Both the position numbers and the translations under genes were made by a program. From a bacterium (lineage in GTDB: Bacteria; Cyanobacteriota; Sericytochromatia; S15B-MN24; UBA4093), in the NCBI GenBank assembly GCA_017744355.1, contig JAGIBK010000001.1, forward strand, positions 310,001 to 374,000: a stretch of 64,000 bases of DNA, written 5' to 3'. A model generated the notes under the pieces. That model saw only the letters and a program-made list of their open reading frames with translations. It made no database searches and was not told where the DNA came from. Of this stretch, positions 44,174 to 52,155 are shown in pieces (position 1 is the stretch's first letter; every line of letters starts with the position of its first letter).

Positions 44174-45251
44174 CCGCCACCTCCAGCACGACCTTGACGT
44201 CGTCGGGCTCCCGCTCGAAGGCGCGCGTGAGCGCCGAGAGCGGGAGCCTTCGGGTGATCAGCCCTTCGAGCCAGCCGGGGAAGCGCTGCTCGCAGGCGAG
44301 CATGTCCGCGATCCCCTGGTCGAAGTCCTGCACGTTGGCGTTGACGCTGCCGAGGACCAGGATGTTCTCGAGGACCATCGTCTGGTTGATGACGTCGCCC
44401 GGCAGGGAGATCAGCTGCCTGGAGGGGCTGAGGCCCAGCCGCACGAGGATGCCGTTGCACGAGAGGGCGAGGACCGCCGGAAACGAGAGGCTGCTCACCC
44501 CGGTCGCCTCGACGATCACATCAGGCCGCCCGACGCTCGCCGAGAGCTCGCCCAGGCCGTGGTGGGCGTCGGCGTGGTGGAAGCTCGCCCCCAGCGCCTG
44601 GGCGAGGCGCGCCTTGGGGTGCTCAGGAGCGACGCGATCCAGCAGGTGCACCTCCAGCCCCTTGAGGCGCAGCACCATCGCCGAGAGGAGCCCGATGGGG
44701 CCGGCGCCGGTGACGAAGGCCCGCTCAGGTCGCCAGATGAGGCGCTCTTGGATGAACCAGGCTTCGCGCAGGGCCTTCTCGACGACGCTCAGGGGCTCAA
44801 GCAGCACCGCGACCCGGCGCAGGCGCTCGGGGATCCGGACCAGGTACCGGGCCTGTTCCACGTAGGCTTCGGTCGCAAAGCCCGACAGCCCTTTGATCCC
44901 GCGCTCGCGAAAGTTGCCGGTCCGGCACATGTCGGGCTCGCCTGCCTGGCAGTTGAGGCAGAGCTCGGGGCAAGGGCGCCGGACGGTCGCAACCACCAGC
45001 TCGCCGGGCGAGAACGCGGTGACGCCCTCGCCCAGGTGTGAGACGACCCCCAGGTTCTCGTGCCCGATGACGAGCAGGGACTCTCCCGGCGGCGGCTCGC
45101 CGTACTTGCCCTGGACGATGTCGCGGTCGGTGCCGCAGAGCCCGACTTCGAGGACCTTCACCTGCACCTCGCCCGGGCTCGGCTCGGGAGGCGCGACCTC
45201 GGCGAGGTGCAGGCTCTGGGGCTGGTTCGCGAGGACGACGACGGCCTTCAT
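44163..45251 (-). CDS. Zinc-dependent glucose 1-dehydrogenase-like enzyme
   Basis: A 362-residue medium-chain dehydrogenase of the archaeal-type glucose dehydrogenase group. Catalytic zinc residues are Cys39 (GLCGTD) and His64-Glu65 (VIGHENLGVV). A structural-zinc-like loop has Cys residues in RRPCPELCLNCQAGEPDMC. The nucleotide site is VTGAGPIGLL, and GLSGFATEAYVE is typical of the group. AAGGAGAGG precedes the ATG. It is the last gene of a minus-strand operon with an FAD/Fe-S oxidase and an enolase-superfamily enzyme. Likely substrates are aldoses. Confidence 0.82.
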   Translation of the reverse strand: MKAVVVLANQPQSLHLAEVAPPEPSPGEVQVKVLEVGLCGTDRDIVQGKYGEPPPGESLLVIGHENLGVVSHLGEGVTAFSPGELVVATVRRPCPELCLNCQAGEPDMCRTGNFRERGIKGLSGFATEAYVEQARYLVRIPERLRRVAVLLEPLSVVEKALREAWFIQERLIWRPERAFVTGAGPIGLLSAMVLRLKGLEVHLLDRVAPEHPKARLAQALGASFHHADAHHGLGELSASVGRPDVIVEATGVSSLSFPAVLALSCNGILVRLGLSPSRQLISLPGDVINQTMVLENILVLGSVNANVQDFDQGIADMLACEQRFPGWLEGLITRRLPLSALTRAFEREPDDVKVVLEVAATP

Positions 45252-45267
45252 GACCTCTCCTTTTCGC

Positions 45268-48200
45268 TCAGCGCCGACGCCGGCGCAAGGCGATCGCAAG
45301 CCCGCCCGCCACGGCGAGGGCGAGCACGCCTATTCTTACGCCGACCCCGACCTTCCGCCTGCTTGGAGCCTGGGCTTCGACCGGCTGCGGGCGCGTTTGC
45401 CTGAGCGCGAGGGCCAGGACCTCTGCCAGGTGCAGGGCCTCGCGGGGGGTGCTCTGGCGGATTTGCTCGCGGCAGCTGAAGCCGTCCGCGACGACGAGGG
45501 TGTCTTCGGCGGCCTCGCGCACGGCCGGCAGCAGGACACGCTCGCCGACCTGCATGGCCACGTCGTGGTGCGCCGCCTCGAAGCCGAAGGCCCCAGCCAT
45601 GCCGCAGCAGCCGGAGTCGAGGAGTTCGACGTCAAGGCCGAGTCGCTTGAGCAGGCTCATGTCGCTGTCCATGCCCATCAAGGCCTTCTGGTGGCAGTGG
45701 CCGTGCACCAGGGCGTTGCCTGCGAGCTTGGGAGGCGCGTAGCCCTCGCTCACCAGGAACTCGCTCAAGAGGAAGACCTGGTCCTTGAGGCGCTTGGCAT
45801 CCTCGTTGTTGGGGAAGAGGTTGAACAACTCGTCACGAAAGACCGCAACACAGCTGGGTTCGAGCCCCACGATGGGCGTTCCTTCGCTTAGCGCGGGGCG
45901 CAAGGCTTCGAGGATCGCCTTCAGCTGGTTTTCGGCCTGGTCCAGGAAGCCGTAGTCGTAGAGGGGCCGGCCGCAGCAGAGGCCGCTCGGGGGCAGCACC
46001 ACCCGGAAGCCCGCATCCTCCAGGACCTCCACGGCGGCCTGCCCCACCTCGGGGTGGAAGTGGTCGTTGAAGGTGTCCGCCCAGAGCAGGACCGGCGGGG
46101 CACTCTTTCGCATCTCGGGCCGTTCGGCGAACCAACGCCGGAAGGTCTGCGGGGCGAAGGCCGGAATCTCGCGGGATGGAGCCATCCCTGCGATCGCCTT
46201 GGCGATAGGGGCCAAGAGCGGGGTCTGGGTCGCGAGGTTCGCGAGCCTGGGCGCCCAGCTCGCAAGGCTCGCCCAGCGGCGGATCTGCCCGAAGGCGTAG
46301 GCCGAGCGCGGCCGCAGGCGCCCTGCGTAGTAGTGGGAGAGGAACTCGGCTTTGTAGGTGGCCATGTCCACGTTCACGGGGCATTCGCCCTTGCAGCCCT
46401 TGCAAGAGAGGCAGAGATCGAGGGCTTCCTTGACGCGTTCCTCCTTCCAGCCGCCTTTCAAGGGGTTGCCCTGGAGCATCTCGAAGAGCAGCCGCGCGCG
46501 GCCGCGGGTCGCGTGCTTCTCCTCGCGGGTGACCATGTAGCTGGGGCACATGGTGCCGCCGTGCTCCTTGCGGCACTCGCCGACCCCCACGCAGCGCAGG
46601 CTGGCACGGGCGAAGCTGCCTTCGTCCTCCGGGAATTTGAAGTGGGTCTCGACCTTCGGCGGCAGGTAATCGCTGCCCAGGCGCAGGTTCTGGTCCACCC
46701 GGTAGGGCTCGACGACCTTGCCCGGGTTCATCTTGCCCGCCGGATCCCAGATGGCCTTGAATTCCTGGAAGGCCTGGATCAGCTCGGGCCCGTACATCTT
46801 CCCGAGGAACTCGGCCTTGGACTGGCCGTCGCCGTGCTCGCCCGAGATGGAGCCCCCGAAGCTCACGACCAAGTCGCTCGCCTCCGAGACGAACGACCGA
46901 AATTTCGCGATGCCGGCGGCGGTCTCCAGGTCGAAGTCGATCCGGGTGTGGACGCAGCCCTGGCCGAAGTGCCCGTACAGGTCGCAGCCGTAGTCGTAAT
47001 CGTCGAGCAGCTTGCGCAGGGCACGCAAGTAGCCGCCCAGCTTCTCGGGGGCGACGGCCGAGTCCTCCCAGCCCTCCCATGTGAGGGGCTTGCCGGGCAC
47101 GAAGGCGGTCGCCCCGAGCCCCGACTCCCGCACCCGCCAGACGATCGCTTCTTCGACGGGATCGTCGTAGAGCTTCAGGGTGGGGGCTTCCGTAAGGCCC
47201 GAGAGGCGCTTCATGAGGGCCTGGGCCCTGGCGTCCGACTCCGCTTTGGTCTCACCGCCAAACTCGGCCAGCAGCCATCCTCTGCCGTCGGGGAGTAGCT
47301 TCAGGTCCTTGGGGTGCAGCCCCTTCACCTTCATGTCGTCGACGAGGCGGTCGTCCATCCCTTCGAGGCCGATGGGTCCGGCTGCGAGGACCTCGAGGAT
47401 GTGATCCCCCGCTTCGTACACGCTGGGGTAGCCGATGACGAGCAGGCTTCGCGCCGGCGGGCTCGGCACGAGGCGTAACTGGGCCGAGAGGACCGTGACG
47501 CATGTGCTCTCGGTCCCGACCAGCGAGCGGGCCACGTGGAAGCCGTTCTCGGGCAGCAGCTGGTCGAGGCCGTACCCGCTGACCCGGCGCGGGATCTTGG
47601 GGAAGCGCTCGCGGATGAGCGGGGCGTAGCGATCGCGTAATGCCAGCAGCTTTTGGTAGATCTCGGCCCGGGGACCGCCCTCCGAGCGGATCCGCTCGAG
47701 GTCCTCCTCGCGGGTCTCGCCGACCGTCATGCGCAGGCCGTCGTAGGTCAGGATCTCGAGGGCCTCGACGTTCTCGGAGGTCCGCCCGGCCATGACCGAG
47801 TGGACGCCGCACGAGTTGTTGCCGATCATCCCACCGAGGGTGCAGTGGGTGTGGGTGGCCGGGTCCGGCCCGAAGGTGAGGTTGTGCCGCTCGGCGGCGT
47901 CTCGCAGGTCGTCCAGGACGATCCCCGGCTCCACGTGCGCGCGCTGGGCGACGGGATCCAGGGCGAGCAAGCGGTGCATGTACTTCGAGAAGTCGATCAC
48001 GACCGCCACGTTGCAGCCCTGGCCCGCGAGGCTGGTGCCGCCGCCGCGCCCGACCACGGGGACGCCGAAGCGCCGACAGAGCGCGAGGGTTTCCACCACG
48101 TCCTCGGCGTCGCGGGGAATGACGAGCCCGATGGGCACCTGGCGATAGTTCGACGCGTCGGTGGCGTACAGCGCGCGGCTCCCGTCGTCGAAGCGCACCT

Positions 48201-48312
48201 CACCCTTGAGACGCTGGGTGAGGGCGTCCGCGAGGGCCTTGGCCTCCGGGCCGCTTTCGCGGAAGAAGGTGATCCGGGGCTGGGTTTCGCGGCGCACGGG
48301 ACCCTTGCGCAT
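45268..48312 (-). CDS. Fused FAD-linked 2-hydroxyacid dehydrogenase and Fe-S/CCG subunit
   Basis: A 1014-residue fusion. Residues about 30-250 are a FAD_binding_4 domain (PVVGRGGGTSLAGQGCN, CTLGGMIGNNSCG); 260-540 is the FAD-oxidase C domain. Two ferredoxin-like Cys clusters follow (CVGVGECRKEHGGTMCP and CLSCKGCKGECPVN), then two CCG domains (GLCCGRPLYDYG and DSGCCGMAGAFG). A single C-terminal membrane helix (about 985-1008) ends in Arg-rich tail. It resembles the YdiJ/GlcDF or D-lactate dehydrogenase fusions and probably feeds electrons from a 2-hydroxy acid to quinone. The operon partners suggest a sugar-derived acid. Confidence 0.9.
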   Translation of the reverse strand: MRKGPVRRETQPRITFFRESGPEAKALADALTQRLKGEVRFDDGSRALYATDASNYRQVPIGLVIPRDAEDVVETLALCRRFGVPVVGRGGGTSLAGQGCNVAVVIDFSKYMHRLLALDPVAQRAHVEPGIVLDDLRDAAERHNLTFGPDPATHTHCTLGGMIGNNSCGVHSVMAGRTSENVEALEILTYDGLRMTVGETREEDLERIRSEGGPRAEIYQKLLALRDRYAPLIRERFPKIPRRVSGYGLDQLLPENGFHVARSLVGTESTCVTVLSAQLRLVPSPPARSLLVIGYPSVYEAGDHILEVLAAGPIGLEGMDDRLVDDMKVKGLHPKDLKLLPDGRGWLLAEFGGETKAESDARAQALMKRLSGLTEAPTLKLYDDPVEEAIVWRVRESGLGATAFVPGKPLTWEGWEDSAVAPEKLGGYLRALRKLLDDYDYGCDLYGHFGQGCVHTRIDFDLETAAGIAKFRSFVSEASDLVVSFGGSISGEHGDGQSKAEFLGKMYGPELIQAFQEFKAIWDPAGKMNPGKVVEPYRVDQNLRLGSDYLPPKVETHFKFPEDEGSFARASLRCVGVGECRKEHGGTMCPSYMVTREEKHATRGRARLLFEMLQGNPLKGGWKEERVKEALDLCLSCKGCKGECPVNVDMATYKAEFLSHYYAGRLRPRSAYAFGQIRRWASLASWAPRLANLATQTPLLAPIAKAIAGMAPSREIPAFAPQTFRRWFAERPEMRKSAPPVLLWADTFNDHFHPEVGQAAVEVLEDAGFRVVLPPSGLCCGRPLYDYGFLDQAENQLKAILEALRPALSEGTPIVGLEPSCVAVFRDELFNLFPNNEDAKRLKDQVFLLSEFLVSEGYAPPKLAGNALVHGHCHQKALMGMDSDMSLLKRLGLDVELLDSGCCGMAGAFGFEAAHHDVAMQVGERVLLPAVREAAEDTLVVADGFSCREQIRQSTPREALHLAEVLALALRQTRPQPVEAQAPSRRKVGVGVRIGVLALAVAGGLAIALRRRRR

Positions 48313-48322
48313 GGCGACCTCC

Positions 48323-49414
48323 TCAGACGATGGCGTAGCGATCCGCGTCGGCGCGCTTGAACTGGAGGCCGAAGCCCGGGCGCTCGCGGTCGGGTTCGAG
48401 CGTGCCGTTCACGGGACTGAGCGCCCCGTCGAAGAGCATGTGCTCGATGCGGGCGTGATCGTAGAAGTACTCCAGGTGCCGGACGCCCGGCACCGCACAG
48501 CACACGTGCGCATGCTGGCTCGGGGCGGTGTGGGCCGACAGGGGGATCATGTGGGCCTCGGCGAGGGCGGCTGCCTTCAGAAAGCCCGTGATCCCCATGC
48601 AGCGGGTGGCATCCGCCTGCAGGACGTCCACGGCCCCGGCTTCGAGCATGCGGCGGAAGTAAGGCGGATCGAAGCCGTACTCCCCGGCGGCGATGGCCAT
48701 CCCCGCGGGGGCGCGATCGCGCAGCAGGCGCAGCCCTTCGAGATCGTCCGACGAGACGGGCTCCTCGAACCACGTCACCCGGTACTCGGCGAAGGCCTCG
48801 GCGAATGCGAGCGCCTCCTTTCGCGCGTAGGCGCCGTTGGCGTCGACGAAGAGCTGGGCTTCCTCGCCGATCGCGCGACGAGCGCTTCGCACCCGCGAAA
48901 GGTCGCGCGCTGGGTCGGTTCCAACCTTCATCTTGACCATGGGGATCCCCTCGGCGACCCAGTCCGCGAGCTGCCGTTCGAGCCTTTCCGGGGGGTACGA
49001 GGTGAAGCCACCGCTGCCGTAGACCGGGATCCGCTCGCGGGCCGCCCCAAGAAGGCTAACGACCGAGAGCCCTAGCAACTTGGCCTTGAGGTCCCACAGG
49101 GCCATGTCTACGGCCGCAATCGCCATGCTGGCCTCGCCCGGCCGCCCCAGGTTGCGGACGCTGCGCACCATCGCCTCCCATTCGGCGGGGAGGTCCAGGG
49201 CGTCCCGGCCAAGCAGCAAGGGGGCGAGGGTCTGTTTCACGATCACCCCGGCCGCCTCGTGGGCGTAGGTGTGACCGATGCCTTCCATGCCCCCTGCCTG
49301 CAAGGTGACCAGGACCATGGTCGTCGCATCCCAGGCGATGGTGCCGTCGCTCTCCGGGCCATCGGTCGGGATGCGGTAGGCCGCGACCTCGACGCGTTCG
49401 ATCGGTGCGCGCAT
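48323..49414 (-). CDS. Enolase-superfamily (mandelate racemase/muconate lactonising) enzyme
   Basis: A 363-residue enzyme. Expected residues of the mandelate racemase subgroup are seen: Lys161-x-Lys163 (KMKVG), metal ligands Asp191 (DANGAY), Glu217 (FEEPV) and Glu245 (AGEYG), then Asp268 (QADATRCMG) and His295 (SAHTAP). This His-Asp dyad is typical of sugar-acid dehydratases and racemases. The precise substrate is unknown. Position between an ASRT-like protein and a hydroxyacid oxidase supports a sugar-acid dehydratase role. It starts six bases after the ASRT stop. Confidence 0.88.
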   Translation of the reverse strand: MRAPIERVEVAAYRIPTDGPESDGTIAWDATTMVLVTLQAGGMEGIGHTYAHEAAGVIVKQTLAPLLLGRDALDLPAEWEAMVRSVRNLGRPGEASMAIAAVDMALWDLKAKLLGLSVVSLLGAARERIPVYGSGGFTSYPPERLERQLADWVAEGIPMVKMKVGTDPARDLSRVRSARRAIGEEAQLFVDANGAYARKEALAFAEAFAEYRVTWFEEPVSSDDLEGLRLLRDRAPAGMAIAAGEYGFDPPYFRRMLEAGAVDVLQADATRCMGITGFLKAAALAEAHMIPLSAHTAPSQHAHVCCAVPGVRHLEYFYDHARIEHMLFDGALSPVNGTLEPDRERPGFGLQFKRADADRYAIV

Positions 49415-49420
49415 GGCCTG

Positions 49421-49798
49421 TTACCCGGCGAAGGCGATGGTGCTCAAGAGGGCGTTCTCGGCTTGCCGCGAGTCGAGGCGGGTGTACTGGACCACGATGG
49501 GCACGTCCGACTCGATGAGGCTCGCGTAGTCGGTTCCCACCGGGATCGGGGCCGGGTCGCTCAGGTTGTTCATGCGCAGGTGCCGGGTCCGGCGTGGGGG
49601 CACCTCGACCCGGTAGGGCCCCACGGGCTCCCGGTCGCTGAAGTACACGGTGATGGCAACCTGAGCAGGCTCGTCCGAGGTGTTGAGCAGGCAGATCGCC
49701 TCGTGGCTGACCATCTCGGGGGCAGGGCCGTGGCTCCATGAGGGCAGGTAGCCTTCGGCGATCGCCCAGCGGGTTCGTCCAATCGGGGACGCGCTCAT
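49421..49798 (-). CDS. ASRT-family protein (sensory rhodopsin transducer-like)
   Basis: A 125-residue protein very close in pattern to the Anabaena sensory rhodopsin transducer: GRTRWAIAEGYLPSW, SHEAICLLNTSDEPA, TVYFSDREPVGPYRV, PRRTRHLRMNNL and TRLDSRQAENALLSTI. The family forms a tetrameric beta-sandwich. No rhodopsin gene is in the window; here the protein heads a sugar-acid metabolism operon, so a metabolite-binding or regulatory role is more likely (inference). The ATG at 49798 is chosen for AAAGGAGGGG upstream. Confidence 0.88.
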   Translation of the reverse strand: MSASPIGRTRWAIAEGYLPSWSHGPAPEMVSHEAICLLNTSDEPAQVAITVYFSDREPVGPYRVEVPPRRTRHLRMNNLSDPAPIPVGTDYASLIESDVPIVVQYTRLDSRQAENALLSTIAFAG

Positions 49799-49930
49799 GT
49801 GCCCCTCCTTTTCGCCGACGCCCAGGTAACGGCGTGGGCGCATCCTAATCCCGCCCTTTCCGGCGAGTCAATTACCCTGCGGCCCTTCCGGGACGCCTCC
49901 TCCACCGCCGCGGGCCCCACCCTCCAATGG

Positions 49931-49965
49931 CGAACAGCCCGGCTCCATTGGAGCCGGGCTGTTCG
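49931..49965 (-). terminator. Strong terminator after the endonuclease gene
   Basis: A perfect 17-bp inverted repeat (arms 49931-49947 and 49949-49965) sits 15 bases beyond the minus-strand endonuclease stop; the apical pairs would open to a small loop. Confidence 0.75.
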
Positions 49966-49980
49966 AACGTAATGGGCTTT

Positions 49981-50781
49981 CTAGTTGGAGAGGAAGTTCC
50001 CCACGGCCTCTACGTACTCAGGCGTGTCGATGAAGGGATTGCGGTTGCCCTGGTGGCGCTGGACCGCGTCGTTGCGCGCGCGATCCTCGGCGGTGACGGG
50101 GTCCTTCACGTGCCACTTCTTGAGGGTCTCTTCTTCGTACTTGAAGTTCGACAGGTCGGCCCGCTGGCCGTAGACCATGTAGAAGTAGAAGAGCGCCCGC
50201 GCGGTGTTGCCCTTCTGGTCGTCGCGCGGCTCGAAGACGCGATTGCCCTTCTTGTCGGTGCCGAGCTTGCTGCCGCCGCCCTGCCACTCGACCTGAACCA
50301 CTTCGCCGAAGGGGTACGAGCTGCGCTTGGAGTTGGCGTTGCAGTCGGTGGGGAAGAGGTGGTGGAGGTCCGCCTTGGCCGCGCCGTTCGCGCCCTTGCT
50401 CTGAGGCCAGGTGTGCTCGGCGTTGAAGCCCTTGCCACCGCGGTACGCGGAGTTGCGATCGTTGACGTTAGCCAGGCTGAGGCCGGTGTAGTCGCACTCG
50501 ACCACGTCGTCGTCGTTCAGGTCGTCCACGTCCGAGAACATGACGTCACGCGCACGGTCGTAGCCCAGGTCCTTGTGCTTGGAGACGATGTTCGCGAGCG
50601 AGCGCAGCAGCGCCTGGCCGCGCTGGCCCTCAGCCGCCTTGTAGTAATCGGCGGGGACCTGCTGGAGGGCCTTGACCCCCGAGCTCTGCGTCGACATCGG
50701 CTGCAGGTGCGAGAGGGTACCGCAACCAGCGAGCGACGAGGCGAGCATGAGAGAAGCGAGGGTAATCACGAATGGTTTCAA
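49981..50781 (-). CDS. Endonuclease I-type (EndA/NucM) lipoprotein nuclease
   Basis: A 266-residue secreted nuclease. The TTG start is preferred for AGGAGG six bases upstream and because it begins a signal peptide with lipobox LAGC (Cys20). The endonuclease I core is FNAEHTWPQS (His catalytic), then LHHLFPTDCNANSKR and FGEVV, with FEPRDDQKGNTARALFYF. It is Ca/Mg-dependent and non-specific in relatives. As a lipoprotein it probably degrades external DNA for nutrition or modifies uptake. A perfect GGTTAA-N6-TTAACC palindrome lies 39 bases upstream. Confidence 0.9.
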   Translation of the reverse strand: MKPFVITLASLMLASSLAGCGTLSHLQPMSTQSSGVKALQQVPADYYKAAEGQRGQALLRSLANIVSKHKDLGYDRARDVMFSDVDDLNDDDVVECDYTGLSLANVNDRNSAYRGGKGFNAEHTWPQSKGANGAAKADLHHLFPTDCNANSKRSSYPFGEVVQVEWQGGGSKLGTDKKGNRVFEPRDDQKGNTARALFYFYMVYGQRADLSNFKYEEETLKKWHVKDPVTAEDRARNDAVQRHQGNRNPFIDTPEYVEAVGNFLSN

Positions 50782-50819
50782 GGGTTCCTCCTGTCGGTGG
50801 CATGCGTGAATTAAGAAGA

Positions 50820-50837
50820 GGTTAACACACATTAACC
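50820..50837 (-). promoter_or_regulatory. Palindromic operator-like site upstream of the nuclease gene
   Basis: GGTTAA and TTAACC are perfect inverted half-sites separated by six bases, located 39 bases upstream of the TTG start, where a promoter would be expected. The binding factor is unknown. Confidence 0.45.
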
Positions 50838-50954
50838 TTAGATTGGAAGCCCCCAAATTGGCTGATATTCAGAAATAAAGTTATTTTTCCTCGGAGTGGT
50901 CGGATGGCATTGGTTGCAAGGTTATTCTTAGGTTAAGAAACGATTCGTCCCTGA

Positions 50955-51842
50955 TCATGTCAGGCTCTCTGCCGTGTCGGCAGGGGCCGGCGCGTTCAGC
51001 GCGCTTCCCGCCGACGCGACGATGATGCAGCCGATCGCAAGCCATTGAGTCGGTGTCAGTCGCTCGCCGAGGACGAGGAAGGCCGTCAGGGCGCCCACCG
51101 CGGGCTCCAAGCTGAGCAGGACCCCGAAGGTCTGTTTCGGCAGGCGCTTGAGGGCGTACATCTCCAGCGAGAAGGGCAGGGCGCTCGATAGGATGCCGAC
51201 GCCGAGCCCCGCGAGCAGCAGCGACGGATTGAACAGTGCGCGGCCGGCGTGGGCGAGCCCGATGGGCAGGACGATGAGGGCGGCGACCGTCAGGCCGAGC
51301 GAGGTTGCCTGCCCGCCATGGGTCTTGCCCGCCTTCTGGCCGAAGATGATGTAGAGCGCCCAGCAGACCGATGCGCAGAGGGCGAAGGCGACCCCCGTCG
51401 GGTCGAGCGAGGGTGCGGCTTGGCTGCGCGGCCACAGCAGCAGTCCGAGCCCCAGGACGACGAAGCCGATCCAGACGAAGTCCTTGAGGCGGCGCGAGGC
51501 GGCCATCGCGACGCTCAGCGGTCCCAAGAAGAGGATGGCGACCGCGACGGCCAAGGGGATCGTGCGCAGCGCCATGTAGAACCCCAGGTTCATCAGGCCG
51601 AGGGCGGCGCCGTAGACGGCGATCGCGCGCGCGGTGGGCCAGGTGAGGGGCAGACGCCAGGGTCGCCATAGTGCAAGCAGGACCAGGGCCGAGAAGGTGA
51701 CGCGAAAGGCCGTGGTGCCCTGCGCGCCGATCAGCGGGAAGAGGTGCTTGGCGAACGAGGTCCCGATCGTCACCGAGAGGATGCTGCCGAGCAGCGCCGC
51801 GACGGGCAGCAGGGGGCTTGTGCTAGGCGATCGCGCCGTCAT
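50955..51842 (-). CDS. EamA/DMT-family exporter (RhtA-like)
   Basis: A 295-residue transporter with ten membrane helices in two EamA halves. TIGTSFAKHLF and GAQGTTAFRV at the start, and the second half with ALPFSLEMYALKRLP and SLEPAVGALTAFLVLGE, match threonine/homoserine exporter RhtA. The ATG is chosen for AAGGAGGAG upstream; upstream in-frame codons lie in the structured-RNA region and look non-coding. The substrate may be an amino acid. Confidence 0.88.
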   Translation of the reverse strand: MTARSPSTSPLLPVAALLGSILSVTIGTSFAKHLFPLIGAQGTTAFRVTFSALVLLALWRPWRLPLTWPTARAIAVYGAALGLMNLGFYMALRTIPLAVAVAILFLGPLSVAMAASRRLKDFVWIGFVVLGLGLLLWPRSQAAPSLDPTGVAFALCASVCWALYIIFGQKAGKTHGGQATSLGLTVAALIVLPIGLAHAGRALFNPSLLLAGLGVGILSSALPFSLEMYALKRLPKQTFGVLLSLEPAVGALTAFLVLGERLTPTQWLAIGCIIVASAGSALNAPAPADTAESLT

Positions 51843-51909
51843 CTCCGCGGCTCCTCCTTGGGGTGATACCTTTTCTCTACCCGCTTCCTTCATCGGAAAA
51901 AGCGTCGGA

Positions 51910-52080
51910 TCCTTGTTGCCGTCCTGTCGGGGTGGAGGTAGTTTCAGGGCAATCCAAAAAGGATCACGGCTCCGAGCCCGACCGAAAGGCCGGATACCAG
52001 GGCCGAGACCTGGCGAACCCGCGCGATGGGAGCGAAAGTTCACAACGAGGGCTTCACCCTCCGTAATAGGAGACAATGGA
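51910..52080 (+). ncRNA. Candidate structured RNA of unknown class
   Basis: This gap region folds, by inspection, into a closed multi-hairpin domain. A long-range stem pairs 51910-51920 with 52069-52080 (TCC, TTGT and CC with GGA, ACAA and GG). Inside are hairpins at 51947-51979 (containing ATCC-A5-GGAT), 51978-51993 (GAAA tetraloop), 51997-52013 (CCAGG/CCTGG), 52018-52030 and 52047-52061 (GAGGG/CCCTC). GNRA loops on the plus strand here and in the adjoining terminator, plus a wobble pair in the closing stem, favour plus-strand transcription. It is an orphan RNA or the leader of the hydrolase-archease genes. No known riboswitch consensus matched. Confidence 0.5.
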
Positions 52081-52084
52081 CTTG

Positions 52085-52122
52085 GAGGCCCAGCGGCGGA
52101 AACGCCGCTGGGCCTCTGCTTT
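52085..52122 (+). terminator. Terminator next to the candidate RNA
   Basis: A perfect 14-bp GC-rich stem (arms 52085-52098 and 52103-52116) closed by a GAAA tetraloop is followed by TGCTTT. It ends the candidate RNA 33 bases before the next ATG. Confidence 0.75.
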
Positions 52123-52155
52123 GAAACCTCACGCCCCTAGACGAGGAGGTCCTCC

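Noticed and set aside
51910..52080. c-di-GMP-I or cobalamin riboswitch
   Set aside because: CAGGGCAATCC and GAGACCTGG recall parts of these cores, but the other required elements are missing or in the wrong order.
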